This document shows, one piece after another, positions 26,569 through 35,669 of a DNA stretch of 64,000 bases. The notes under the pieces were generated by a model. The model saw nothing but the letters and a program-made list of their open reading frames with translations. It made no database searches and had not been told where the DNA came from. Position numbers and translations under genes: made by a program. Location: the NCBI GenBank assembly GCA_036308125.1, contig JAXJWH010000098.1, forward strand, positions 1 through 64,000, read 5' to 3'. The stretch is from Roseburia sp036308125 (GTDB lineage: Bacteria; Bacillota; Clostridia; Lachnospirales; Lachnospiraceae). The stretch's first letter is position 1. Each line of letters starts with the position of its first letter.

Positions 26569-29500
26569 CTATTCCGTCAAATCATTTTCTATTAAGTTAA
26601 CTGACACAAGGGTAGATACACCCTTTTCCTGCATGGTAATTCCATATAACCTGTCAGCCGCAGTCATTGTACCCCTTCTATGAGTAATAACAATAAACTG
26701 AGTATTTTTAGTCAGTTTACTTAAATAATTTGCATATCTTGATACGTTTGAATCATCAAGTGCCGCCTCAATCTCATCAAGAAGACAAAATGGAGAAGGT
26801 TTTAATGACTGAATTGCAAATAAAAGAGCAATGGCTGTAAGCGCCTTTTCTCCACCTGATAATTGCATCATATTTTGCAATTTCTTTCCAGGTGGCTGGG
26901 CTATAATCTTAATTCCGCACTCTAATATATCTTCATCCTCAACTAACTCAAGTGTTCCATGTCCTCCACCAAATAAATCTCTGAAAGAAGAATCGAATTC
27001 CTTTTGAATTTCTTTGAATTTTTCAGCAAACTGCTTTCTCATTCCTGTGTCTAATTCTTCAATTATACCAACAAGTGTCTGCTCTGCCTCAACCAGGTCA
27101 TCATGCTGATTTTTAAGAAATTCATATCTTTTGGCTACTTCTTTGTATTCTTCAATGGCATTGACATTTACATCGCCTAATTTTTTTATTTCGTCCTTAA
27201 TTGTAAGAATTAGTTTCTTTAATTCATTTAAATCATTATATTCTTCATTTCTTAATCCAAGGGCTGCATGTGGTGTTAATTCATATTCCTCCCACATGTA
27301 GTTTGTCTGGTACTCTAATGCTTCATTTAATTTGTCACTTTGACTGTTTAATCTGAATAATTCCTTATCAAGATCATTTTTTCTCTTTGAAACTTCTTCC
27401 TGCTTTTTAAAAAATCCTTTGTAATCCTCAGACATTTTCTCTCTGGACTTTTGACATTCCATAAGCTCCTTTTCAAGATCCACATTTGCATTTTCCGATG
27501 CAAGAATTGTTTCCTGAATTTTTTCAATGTCTACCTTCTTTTGACTGGCTTCTTCCTTGGCAGTCTTTGCATTTTCCACAAGAGATTTGCTTTCATTGTC
27601 ATATTTTTCTATTTCAAGATTAATTCTGTCGATATTTTCCTGTGCAAATTCAATGGAACGCCTTACATCAGCCATTTCAAGATTAATCTTTGACAATTCT
27701 TCAGTGGCTTTACTTTCTATGCTAATCTTGCTGTCAAGCTCACTTTGGAATTTCTGGTTTTCCATTCCAATTTCACTTTCTCTTTGCTTTGAACGTTCGA
27801 TTTCCTCTAAAATAAGTTTCTTAGCAACATTTATCTCATTAACCTGAGAATCAATTTCACTGCTTTCAGCCATTAATTTAGAAAAAACATTTTCGCTTTC
27901 GTCTTTTTGCTGTTTTGCTTTATCATAATTTAATTTTGCAGTATTTTGCTTAATATATAACTGCTGCAACTGACTCTTTATTTTTTCCAAATCATCATTG
28001 TTTAAACTTATGGCTGTGGAAATATCATCTTTTCTATTGGAACATTCGTCTAATTCTTCTTTTAATTTCTGAATCTTATCTTCTAATTCTTCTATCTGTC
28101 TGTTTCTTGCCAGGAGATTTGATGAATTTTTGAAAGCACCACCTGTCATCGAACCTCCGGGACTTAAATATTCACCCTCTAAAGTTACAATGTGAAGTGT
28201 ATATCTGTTCTTCTTTGCAAGGGCAATTGCATTATCAATTGTGTCAACCACAAGAACCCTTCCCAAAAGATATGCAGCTATTTCATCATATTTCTTATCG
28301 CATTTTACCAGCTGATTTGCAATTCCAAGTACACCTTTTTCATTAAGACATTCTTCATTCTTAGGATTTTTTCTTGCACTTACACTGGTAAGTGGTAAAA
28401 ATGTAGCTCTTCCAAGTCGGTTTTGCTTAAGAAAAGAAATCATCTTCTTGGCTGTCTCTTCATCCTCGGTAACAATATTTTGTATGTTACCACCTAATGC
28501 CGTTTCAATGGCTGTTTCATATTTCTTCTCAACCTGAATTAAATCAGAAACAACTCCAAGCAATCCCTTATTATTGCTTTTTTGTTCCATTACCTTTTTG
28601 ATACTGTTTCCATAACCATCATATCTTTCCGCAATATCCTTCAAAGATTCAAGACGAGACTGATTTTTGTGATAAACAATCTGAGCCTGTTCTATTTTCT
28701 TATTGTTTTCTTTTGCTTTATTTCGCCAGCTTAAGTCTGCTTCCTTAAGTTCCTTTTCTTTACCTTTTACTACCTTAATCGCCTCATTCACCTGAGCAAG
28801 ATTTTTTTCATATTCTCCAAGTTCCTGACTAAGGCCTGCTTCATGAGTTTTTCTGTCCAGCAGACGTTTGTTAAGTTCTGCTTTACGAATATTGATTTGC
28901 TCAAGCATGGTATCAAATTTTTGTAATTTTCCCTGAGTTGCCGCCTTATCCTGCAAAAGCTGAATTAATTCCTTTTGTCTGTTTTCAATTCCTTCGTTAC
29001 ATTTTGACAACTCTTTTTGGATTTCATCCAACTGCGCCTTGGCATTTGTTTTTTGATTTTCCATCTCGATAAGGGTTTTATCAAATTTTTCCTTTTGTTC
29101 ATCGTAAGTCTTTCTTGATAAAATTCTTTCGTTCTTTTCCTTATCGATGGCATCAAGTCGTCCCTGGAGATGTTCATCCGTCATCTCTGCAGTGTGAATC
29201 TGCTCCTTTAAAATCTGTATCTGACTTTCCAACCTCTGCCTTGTAGAAGATGAATTATTAATATTCTCCCTGATGGAATTAATCTTTTCATCCATTTCAG
29301 TTATACTTTGACCAAGATTCTCATATTCACTTTTAATTTTTTCATAATCTTCATTGGTCTGTTTCATCTGAGCATCAACAATGTCAAATTTTTCTTTAAC
29401 ATCCTTCTTTTGAATTTCAATTCTCTCAGATTCAAGAAGGAACATATTTACATCATAATCCTTTAATTCTTCCTTCTTCTTAAGGTATGTACGCGCTTTT

Positions 29501-30129
29501 TCAGACTGTTTCTCAAGTGGTCCTACCTGACGGCCTAATTCAGCCAGAATATCGTTTACACGAACTAAATTTTCTCTTTCGTTCTCAAGTTTTTTCTGGG
29601 CTGTTACTTTTCTCTTTTTGAATTTAACAATTCCCGCAGCCTCATCAAAAAGTTCTCTTCGTTCTTCTGGTTTTCCACTTAATATCCTGTCAATCTGTCC
29701 CTGACCGATAATAGAATATCCCTCTTTACCAATACCGGTATCATAAAACAATTCAGATACTTCCTTTAATCTACATGCATTACCATTAATAAGATATTCA
29801 CTTTCACCAGATCTATATACTCTTCTTGCAATTGTAACCTCTTCAAAATCAATTGCCAGCTGATGGTCTGAATTATCAAGGGTAATGGCTACATAAGCAT
29901 AACTTAAAGGTTTCCTGTTCTCCGTTCCTGCAAAAATAACATCCTGCATTGAAGCACCACGCAACTGTTTTGCACTTTGTTCTCCTAATACCCATCTTAC
30001 CGCATCCGCAACATTACTCTTTCCACTTCCATTTGGACCCACAATTCCGGTAATACCATTGTGAAAATCGAATACAATCTTATTTGCAAACGATTTAAAT
30101 CCATGTACCTCTAAACTCTTTAAATACAT
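26569..30129 (-). CDS. smc: Chromosome condensation ATPase SMC
   Basis: Structural maintenance of chromosomes protein; with ScpA and ScpB (not in this window) it loads at parS and aligns the chromosome arms. The 1186 residues show Walker A GPNGSGKSN (32-40), the ATPase head, a long heptad coiled coil, a hinge at roughly 510-670 with the GGSMTGGAF motif, a second coiled coil, then the signature LSGGEKALTA and Walker B FCLLDEIEAALDD near the C terminus. Full length and intact. Confidence 0.98.
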   Translation of the reverse strand: MYLKSLEVHGFKSFANKIVFDFHNGITGIVGPNGSGKSNVADAVRWVLGEQSAKQLRGASMQDVIFAGTENRKPLSYAYVAITLDNSDHQLAIDFEEVTIARRVYRSGESEYLINGNACRLKEVSELFYDTGIGKEGYSIIGQGQIDRILSGKPEERRELFDEAAGIVKFKKRKVTAQKKLENERENLVRVNDILAELGRQVGPLEKQSEKARTYLKKKEELKDYDVNMFLLESERIEIQKKDVKEKFDIVDAQMKQTNEDYEKIKSEYENLGQSITEMDEKINSIRENINNSSSTRQRLESQIQILKEQIHTAEMTDEHLQGRLDAIDKEKNERILSRKTYDEQKEKFDKTLIEMENQKTNAKAQLDEIQKELSKCNEGIENRQKELIQLLQDKAATQGKLQKFDTMLEQINIRKAELNKRLLDRKTHEAGLSQELGEYEKNLAQVNEAIKVVKGKEKELKEADLSWRNKAKENNKKIEQAQIVYHKNQSRLESLKDIAERYDGYGNSIKKVMEQKSNNKGLLGVVSDLIQVEKKYETAIETALGGNIQNIVTEDEETAKKMISFLKQNRLGRATFLPLTSVSARKNPKNEECLNEKGVLGIANQLVKCDKKYDEIAAYLLGRVLVVDTIDNAIALAKKNRYTLHIVTLEGEYLSPGGSMTGGAFKNSSNLLARNRQIEELEDKIQKLKEELDECSNRKDDISTAISLNNDDLEKIKSQLQQLYIKQNTAKLNYDKAKQQKDESENVFSKLMAESSEIDSQVNEINVAKKLILEEIERSKQRESEIGMENQKFQSELDSKISIESKATEELSKINLEMADVRRSIEFAQENIDRINLEIEKYDNESKSLVENAKTAKEEASQKKVDIEKIQETILASENANVDLEKELMECQKSREKMSEDYKGFFKKQEEVSKRKNDLDKELFRLNSQSDKLNEALEYQTNYMWEEYELTPHAALGLRNEEYNDLNELKKLILTIKDEIKKLGDVNVNAIEEYKEVAKRYEFLKNQHDDLVEAEQTLVGIIEELDTGMRKQFAEKFKEIQKEFDSSFRDLFGGGHGTLELVEDEDILECGIKIIAQPPGKKLQNMMQLSGGEKALTAIALLFAIQSLKPSPFCLLDEIEAALDDSNVSRYANYLSKLTKNTQFIVITHRRGTMTAADRLYGITMQEKGVSTLVSVNLIENDLTE

Positions 30130-30132
30130 TAA

Positions 30133-30822
30133 TTATTCCGCCTTCTTTAAAATTATAAGTGCCTTATATGCCGCCTCTTGTTCAGCAGCTTTTTTTGTAT
30201 GCCCGGTTCCCTGACTGATAACTTTATCCCCAATTTGTACTTCAACTGTAAAACTCTTATTGTGATCCGGACCACTTTCACTAACCATCACATAAGTAAG
30301 TTTTTCATGCTTACTTTGAACCTCCTCTTGCAGGATAGTCTTGCTATCATAAAAGAGCTTCTTATGCTCGATATCTGTCAAAATATATTTTAACACAAAC
30401 TCTTTTGCATTAGTAAAACCACCATCCAAATATATTGCGCCAATAACTGCCTCAAGAGCATCTGATAAAATAGATTTTCTTGTTCTTCCTCCTGTCATAT
30501 CCTCTCCTTTTCCAAGGTAAAGATATTTTCCAAGATTCATCTGCTGTGTGCAAATTGCAAGTGTAGGCTCACAAACAATACTTGCTCTTAATTTGGTGAG
30601 TTCTCCTTCTGGAACATTACTATAATTATGATATAAAAAATCGCTTGATACAATCTCAAGTACCGCATCACCTAAAAATTCCAAACGCTCATTATCTGAT
30701 AATTTCTTCATATGCTTCTCATTTGCATAGGAACTATGTGTAAGCGCCTGACGTAATAACTGAGTATCCGAAAACTCATAACCTATCTCTTTTTGAAATT
30801 CAACTAAATCTACCACTAACAT
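30133..30822 (-). CDS. rnc: Ribonuclease III
   Basis: Cuts double-stranded RNA, including rRNA precursors. In 229 residues: the signature NERLEFLGDAVLEIV (about 43-57, catalytic Glu and Asp), the second acidic pair in LSDALEAVIGAIYLDGG (about 113-129), then a C-terminal dsRNA-binding domain ending in GHTKKAAEQEAAYKAL. The ATG at 30822 has AAGGA only three bases upstream; a GTG at 30816 would be better spaced, so the true start may be two codons later. It precedes smc by 3 bp. Confidence 0.96.
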   Translation of the reverse strand: MLVVDLVEFQKEIGYEFSDTQLLRQALTHSSYANEKHMKKLSDNERLEFLGDAVLEIVSSDFLYHNYSNVPEGELTKLRASIVCEPTLAICTQQMNLGKYLYLGKGEDMTGGRTRKSILSDALEAVIGAIYLDGGFTNAKEFVLKYILTDIEHKKLFYDSKTILQEEVQSKHEKLTYVMVSESGPDHNKSFTVEVQIGDKVISQGTGHTKKAAEQEAAYKALIILKKAE

Positions 30823-30883
30823 ACATCCTTTCTTAGCTATAAATCATCACAGATTTATTCAGGTATTAAAATATTAAAAGTAC

Positions 30884-30911
30884 TAAAAGCCCTTAAATTT
30901 AAGGGCTTTTA
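30884..30911 (-). terminator. Terminator after acpP
   Basis: 28-bp perfect palindrome (hairpin of 12 bp with an AATT loop) 22 bp after the acpP stop; T-rich on both sides. It separates plsX-acpP from rnc, though read-through is likely because the genes continue in the same direction. Confidence 0.75.
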
Positions 30912-30933
30912 TTTAAAATACTTATATAATATC

Positions 30934-31167
30934 CTAATTGTTTACTGATTTTTTAATCTGCTCAACAGCATCTGCTACTGTAACAATCTTTTCAGCTTCT
31001 TCACTTGGAATCTCGATATCAAATTCTTCTTCAAGTCCCATGATAATCTGAAATACATCTAAAGAATCTGCTCCCAGATCATCGATAAATGTAGCGTCCA
31101 TATTTACTTCACTTTCATCTACATTCAATACCTCAACAATAATATCTCTTAACTTTTCAAATTCCAT
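30934..31167 (-). CDS. acpP: Acyl carrier protein
   Basis: 77-residue acidic carrier of growing fatty-acid chains. The phosphopantetheine serine is in DDLGADSLDVFQIIM (serine near position 36), flanked by the EFDIEIPSEEAEKI helix typical of AcpP. Downstream of plsX and upstream of rnc, the standard Firmicutes order, though fabD and fabG are not between them as in Bacillus. Confidence 0.97.
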   Translation of the reverse strand: MEFEKLRDIIVEVLNVDESEVNMDATFIDDLGADSLDVFQIIMGLEEEFDIEIPSEEAEKIVTVADAVEQIKKSVNN

Positions 31168-31218
31168 AAACTTATTATTCCTTTCTGTATCCTAAACACC
31201 ATATTATCAGCTTAAATA

Positions 31219-32229
31219 CTAAGACTCACTTAGGATATTTTCTTTAATCTTTCCATTAATATCCTGCTCTTTAAAGCTTACACACTGGAAAATAGCATTA
31301 GTAATTTCTACATCAGTTGAATTACCATGAGTTTTTACCACAAGTCCGTTAAGTCCCAGAAGTGGTGCACCGCCATGCTCACTTGCATCAAATGCCTTTA
31401 ATGTCTTCTTTAAAGCAGGTAATGCTAATGCGGCTCCAATCTTACTCTTTAATGTACTTGTCAATCCCTTCTTAACAACTCCAATAAGAGTAGAACTTAA
31501 TCCTTCATATAATTTAAGGATTACATTTCCAACAAAGGCTTCACATACGATTACATCTGCTCCCCCTTTTGGAATATCTCTTGCTTCAATACTTCCAACA
31601 AAATTAATATTCTTGCATTCTTTAAGCATAGGAAATGTTTCTTTTACAAGTGCATTTCCCTTCTCATCTTCTGCACCTATATTAACAATTGCAACCTTTG
31701 GATTTTTCTTTCCAACTACGTTCTCCATATATATAGAACCTATCTGTGCAAATTGTACCAGATGCTCAGCTCTTGCGTCAACATTCGCACCACAATCTAT
31801 TAAAAGCGAAACTCCGCTTTCTGTTGGAATTAGTGGAGCAAGAGGTGGTCTTTGTATACCTTTAATTCTGCCAACAATAACCTGTCCACCTACTAATATG
31901 GCACCTGAACTTCCGGCAGATACAAATGCGTCCGCTTCGTTTGCCTTTACCATATTCATTCCTACAACTATAGAAGACTGTTTCTTCTTTCTAATAGCAA
32001 TAACCGGTGGCTCAGCCATCTCAATCACTTCAGGAGCATCTACTATCTCAATTAACTTTTCATTATAAGTATATTTATTTAACTCCTTGCTAATTACTTC
32101 TTTTTGTCCAACTAAAAAAATCTTAATGTCATCTCGGGTGTTAACTGCATTAACTACACCCTTTACCGGTGCCATAGGTGCATTATCTCCACCCATTGCA
32201 TCCAATGCTATCGTTGTTACGGTCTGCAT
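31219..32229 (-). CDS. plsX: Phosphate acyltransferase PlsX
   Basis: Converts acyl-ACP and phosphate to acyl-phosphate, the donor for PlsY in the same window. Recognised by the start TTIALDAMGGDNAP (4-17), VSAGSSGAIL, LIDCGANVDARAEHL and the GGAPLLGLNG block. 336 residues, intact. Start ATG follows AAGGAGG. No FapR-type operator could be recognised upstream. Confidence 0.96.
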   Translation of the reverse strand: MQTVTTIALDAMGGDNAPMAPVKGVVNAVNTRDDIKIFLVGQKEVISKELNKYTYNEKLIEIVDAPEVIEMAEPPVIAIRKKKQSSIVVGMNMVKANEADAFVSAGSSGAILVGGQVIVGRIKGIQRPPLAPLIPTESGVSLLIDCGANVDARAEHLVQFAQIGSIYMENVVGKKNPKVAIVNIGAEDEKGNALVKETFPMLKECKNINFVGSIEARDIPKGGADVIVCEAFVGNVILKLYEGLSSTLIGVVKKGLTSTLKSKIGAALALPALKKTLKAFDASEHGGAPLLGLNGLVVKTHGNSTDVEITNAIFQCVSFKEQDINGKIKENILSES

Positions 32230-32376
32230 ATCTTCCTCCTTAAATATCTAATAGAAAATATACGATAACTCAAAGTATAAGTCAATTAAAATCAAAAAAT
32301 ATTTCCATAAATATTTAAGTTTGGTAATTATTTTCTCGCTTTTCTCCTCTTCTATACCTTTCATAAAGATATAATT

Positions 32377-33342
32377 TTATATTTCCAAATTAAGATATTT
32401 CATCTCTTTTTTAGTAAGTTTCACAGCCAGTCCGCCAATATCTTCAACTATTCTTTCTAATTTATCTGAACTTACAACTGCAAAAGTATTAAGCTTTTGA
32501 TTCATAAGCCATGCTATGGCAATCTGCGACACCGTACAGCCTTTTTCCTTTGCAAGTTCTTCTGCCCTTTTTAATTTTTCAAAATTTCTTTCAATGCCAT
32601 ATGATTTGACTGTTTTTTCATCCATTACACTTTTAATTTCTTCAGGGTTATCACTTTTTATTTTTCCACTAAAAAAGCCCCTTCCAAGACTTGAATAGGC
32701 AATAACCGGCATTTCTTCTTTTTCATACCATTCTCTGTCACATTTTCCTTCTTCACCACTAATTGACAGACTTCCACCGCCCCACAAATCCGTTGTCTGC
32801 TCTGCAATACTGTAACTTGGACTTGACACAGTAAAAGGAATCAAATCATGAGACTTGGCGTAATCGTTAGCCTCTTTTATTCTCTCAAAAGACCAGTTAG
32901 AACCTCCAAAAGCACCTATTTGTCCTTTTCTATACATATCATTGAAAATTTCTACTATCTCTCCCACCGGAACTTCAGTATCATCCCTGTGTAACATATA
33001 TATATCAATGTGATTTGTTTTAAGTCTTTCAAATGATCTCTCAAGATCTCTTTTCATCTCACTTATATTTATCCTTTTACGACCTGTACGCATGTCCGGA
33101 TGACCACATTTAGTAATAATAACAACATTCTTTCTGTTATTACGTTTTTGCATCCATTGTCCTAATACTTCTTCTGAATTTCCGTCACAATACACCCTTG
33201 CCGTATCAAATGTGTTAATCCCTTGTTCACATAAACCGTCAAGCAATAACATTTTTTCATCACTACATTCATTTAATTCAGCAGTTCCATAAATTATTTT
33301 AGATACTCTTTTCCCCACATATGGAATCTTCTTATATTTCAT
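32377..33342 (-). CDS. Aldo/keto reductase family protein
   Basis: NAD(P)H-dependent oxidoreductase of the aldo-keto reductase barrel family; 321 residues. Catalytic tetrad elements appear as FDTARVY (Asp and Tyr), ITKCGHP (Lys) and YMLHRDD (His). The GGSNWSFERI segment and a C-terminal NQKLNTFAVVSS cofactor-binding block agree with YdhF/Tas-like members. The longest frame begins at 33399; ATG 33342 has GGAGG four to five bases upstream and is preferred. It is an unusual insert between rpmF and plsX; substrate not predictable. Confidence 0.85.
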   Translation of the reverse strand: MKYKKIPYVGKRVSKIIYGTAELNECSDEKMLLLDGLCEQGINTFDTARVYCDGNSEEVLGQWMQKRNNRKNVVIITKCGHPDMRTGRKRINISEMKRDLERSFERLKTNHIDIYMLHRDDTEVPVGEIVEIFNDMYRKGQIGAFGGSNWSFERIKEANDYAKSHDLIPFTVSSPSYSIAEQTTDLWGGGSLSISGEEGKCDREWYEKEEMPVIAYSSLGRGFFSGKIKSDNPEEIKSVMDEKTVKSYGIERNFEKLKRAEELAKEKGCTVSQIAIAWLMNQKLNTFAVVSSDKLERIVEDIGGLAVKLTKKEMKYLNLEI

Positions 33343-33485
33343 GTTTCCTCCAATATATATTCTGTTTATTTTATCTCCATTCACCCAAAAAATCCCCAAT
33401 TTCTTTAAGACTATAGTACCACACCAAACTTTTTTTGTAAAATAGTTTTTAAAAAATTTAGTACATAAGAACTATCCATGTGAAC

Positions 33486-33517
33486 AAAAAAATCGAGAAG
33501 TCAATGACTTCTCGATT
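33486..33517 (-). terminator. Terminator of the yceD-rpmF operon
   Basis: Perfect stem (33491-33500 with 33508-33517) and 7-base loop, followed on the minus strand by TTTTTTT. It starts 18 bp after the rpmF stop codon. Confidence 0.9.
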
Positions 33518-33535
33518 CATAATCTTCTCTAGTAA

Positions 33536-33715
33536 TTAATCAACTGTTACGATTTCTTTTTTGTTGTAAGATCCACAGTTCTTGCATACTCTATGAGGCA
33601 TCATTAATTCACCACATTTGCTGCATTTTACTAAAGTAGGAGCAGACATCTTCCAGTTTGCTCTTCTCTTATCTCTTCTTCCTTTAGAAGATTTATTCTT
33701 TGGACAAATTGACAT
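33536..33715 (-). CDS. rpmF: 50S ribosomal protein L32 (bL32)
   Basis: 59 residues with the zinc ribbon CSKCG...CKNCG and basic N terminus KNKSSKGRRDKRRANW. The longest frame runs back into yceD; the ATG at 33715 has AAGGAGG nine bases upstream and gives the family start. It follows yceD by 4 bp. Confidence 0.96.
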   Translation of the reverse strand: MSICPKNKSSKGRRDKRRANWKMSAPTLVKCSKCGELMMPHRVCKNCGSYNKKEIVTVD

Positions 33716-33719
33716 TTGT

Positions 33720-34244
33720 TTACACCTCCTTAAACTTGTTAAATATATCTTGGATTGCTGCCATTCTTGGATCCAGTTCTGTTTTCTGGCAGTTGCAGGC
33801 ACCATTGTTTAAGTTCTTCCCGCACACTTTGCAAATTCCTTTGCAATCGTCCTTGCACAGAACTTTCATCGGCCAGTTCACCAAAATCTCGGCGTAGACA
33901 AGCTTATCTACATCCATCTCAAACCCAATCAGGTAGTCAGTCTCTTCCATCTCTTCATCGACAATGGTGTCTTCCTTGATAGTAAGCTTCTTATCAATGT
34001 CGAAATGAATACGTGTCGGAACATCTTCCAGACACCTGCCACACGGAATCGCAACTACAACATCAACTACACCTTGAATACTTATATTAGCATTCTCAAT
34101 ATTAGCAATCTTAAGCACGATTGGTGACCTCTCAAGAACAGGAAAATCCCCTAATCTTGACTCAAACTTTGTCAATTCTAATGCAACCTCATATTCGGTT
34201 TCTTTATTAATTGAATTAGCTATTGTCGAAATATCAATCTTCAC
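33720..34244 (-). CDS. YceD (DUF177) family protein, 23S rRNA accumulation protein
   Basis: 174-residue YceD-family protein, nearly always encoded just before rpmF and in E. coli needed for normal 23S rRNA levels. It carries the family CGRCLED motif and the C-terminal cysteine cluster CKGICKVCG/CNC, likely a metal site. The longest frame begins at an ATG (34280) that lies within the promoter, downstream of the -35 and next to the -10, so it cannot be the start. The GTG at 34244 has AGGGAG six bases upstream and is chosen. Confidence 0.9.
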   Translation of the reverse strand: MKIDISTIANSINKETEYEVALELTKFESRLGDFPVLERSPIVLKIANIENANISIQGVVDVVVAIPCGRCLEDVPTRIHFDIDKKLTIKEDTIVDEEMEETDYLIGFEMDVDKLVYAEILVNWPMKVLCKDDCKGICKVCGKNLNNGACNCQKTELDPRMAAIQDIFNKFKEV

Positions 34245-34271
34245 AGTTATCTCCCTATTCACACCTAAACA

Positions 34272-34300
34272 ATTATACATAGGTGCCTATTATTTGTCAA
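34272..34300 (-). promoter_or_regulatory. Consensus promoter of the yceD-rpmF operon with overlapping inverted repeat
   Basis: -35 TTGACA (34295-34300), 17-bp spacer, -10 TATAAT (34272-34277): both hexamers are perfect. The spacer contains ATAGGCACCTAT, and CACCTA recurs inverted as TAGGTG across the -10 (ends at 34262), so a repressor could bind here. Confidence 0.85.
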
Positions 34301-34318
34301 TATTTTTTTAGTAAAAAG

Positions 34319-34340
34319 TGTAAAGTATTTTTACTTTACA
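34319..34340 (-). terminator. Terminator overlapping the ackA stop codon
   Basis: 9-bp stem (34319-34327 with 34332-34340) and 4-base loop, with a CTTTTTA run after it on the minus strand. The ackA stop codon lies in the loop and proximal arm. Confidence 0.65.
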
Positions 34341-35521
34341 AGGGCAACAGTCTCACGACAAATTGCAAGCTCTTCATTAGTTGGAATAATGCATACAGGT
34401 ACTTTTGATTCCTTAGTTGAAATAATAGCATCTTCTCCACGCTTTTTATTTTCTTCAAGGTTAATCTCAATTCCAAGATATCCAAGGTATGCTAAAATCT
34501 TTTCTCTTACGAAACTTGTATTCTCTCCAATTCCTGCTGTAAAAGCAATGGCATCAACACCATTCATGGCTGCTACATATGAACCAATATATTTAGCTAC
34601 ACGATAACAGAATACTTCTACTGCATTAATTGCAAGCTCGTTTCCTTCATAATATGCAACTTCAAGATCTCTGAAATCACTTGATACTTTTGACATTCCC
34701 TGAACTCCTGATTCCTTATTAAGGACATCCATAACCTCTTTAAGAGTTAAATTCTCCTTTTCAGCGATGAATTCAAGAATTGATGGATCCAAATCTCCTG
34801 AACGAGTTCCCATAACAAGTCCCTCAAGTGGAGTAAGTCCCATTGATGTATCTACACATTTACCGTTAAGAACAGCACTTATTGAAGCTCCGCCTCCTAA
34901 ATGTGCTACAATAATCTTTGAATTATTGTAATCAAGTCCTAAATATTCTGCTGTACGCTTTGAAACATAACTATGGCTTGTTCCATGGAATCCATATCTT
35001 CTGATTTTGTATTTCTCATAATATTCATATGGAAGACCGTATAAATATGCTTTCTTAGGCATTGTCTGATGGAATGCTGTATCAAAAACACCAACCATAG
35101 GTGTATCTGGCATTAATTCCTTACATGCATTAATTCCAATAAGGTTTGCTGGGTTATGAAGTGGTGCAAGTTCATTACATTCTTCTACAGTTGCAAGAAC
35201 CTCATCTGTTAAAATTGTTGACGCTGCAAATTTTTCTCCACCATGTACTACACGATGACCTACTGCATCAATCTGAGAAAGTGATTTAATTGCTCCTGTT
35301 TTTTCATTTACAAGGGCATCTAAAACCATCTTGATTGCCTGTTTGTGAGTTGGCATATCTGCATTTGTTATTTCTTTATCTAATCCGGCTTTCTGGTATA
35401 CTAATCTTCCATCAATTCCAATTCTTTCACACAATCCTTTTGCAAGAACATCTTCAGTATCAGAATCTATAAGCTGATATTTAAGTGAAGAACTTCCACA
35501 GTTAATTACTAAAACGTTCAT
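34331..35521 (-). CDS. ackA: Acetate kinase
   Basis: Makes ATP from acetyl phosphate, releasing acetate; the closing step of acetate fermentation, fed here by pyruvate oxidation through NifJ. 396 residues with the ASKHA signatures NCGSSSLKY (7-15) and the GFHGTSHSYV and HLGGGAS loops. The active-site arginine is in GHRVVHGGE, and TAGIGENTS lies near the C terminus. No pta gene is adjacent. Promoter at 35561-35589. Confidence 0.97.
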   Translation of the reverse strand: MNVLVINCGSSSLKYQLIDSDTEDVLAKGLCERIGIDGRLVYQKAGLDKEITNADMPTHKQAIKMVLDALVNEKTGAIKSLSQIDAVGHRVVHGGEKFAASTILTDEVLATVEECNELAPLHNPANLIGINACKELMPDTPMVGVFDTAFHQTMPKKAYLYGLPYEYYEKYKIRRYGFHGTSHSYVSKRTAEYLGLDYNNSKIIVAHLGGGASISAVLNGKCVDTSMGLTPLEGLVMGTRSGDLDPSILEFIAEKENLTLKEVMDVLNKESGVQGMSKVSSDFRDLEVAYYEGNELAINAVEVFCYRVAKYIGSYVAAMNGVDAIAFTAGIGENTSFVREKILAYLGYLGIEINLEENKKRGEDAIISTKESKVPVCIIPTNEELAICRETVALVK

Positions 35522-35560
35522 TATTATTTCTCCTTCTACATATTTTTACAAACTAAATTA

Positions 35561-35589
35561 ATTATAAACTCATTTTTTAATGCATACAA
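35561..35589 (-). promoter_or_regulatory. Promoter for ackA
   Basis: Minus-strand -35 TTGTAT (35584-35589), 17-bp spacer, -10 TATAAT (35561-35566), about 40 bp before the ackA start codon. The same 148-bp gap must hold the divergent tmcAL promoter, which I could not place with confidence. Confidence 0.65.
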
Positions 35590-35669
35590 GTGCAAAATAG
35601 TATATAATTCTTACTGTTCTTAATCTTGAACAAAATTTATACCCATATTTTAAATTAATAGGAGGTTTT

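Noticed and set aside
34245..34280. ATG at 34280 as the yceD start
   Set aside because: It lies within the promoter, next to the -10; GTG 34244 has a good ribosome binding site.
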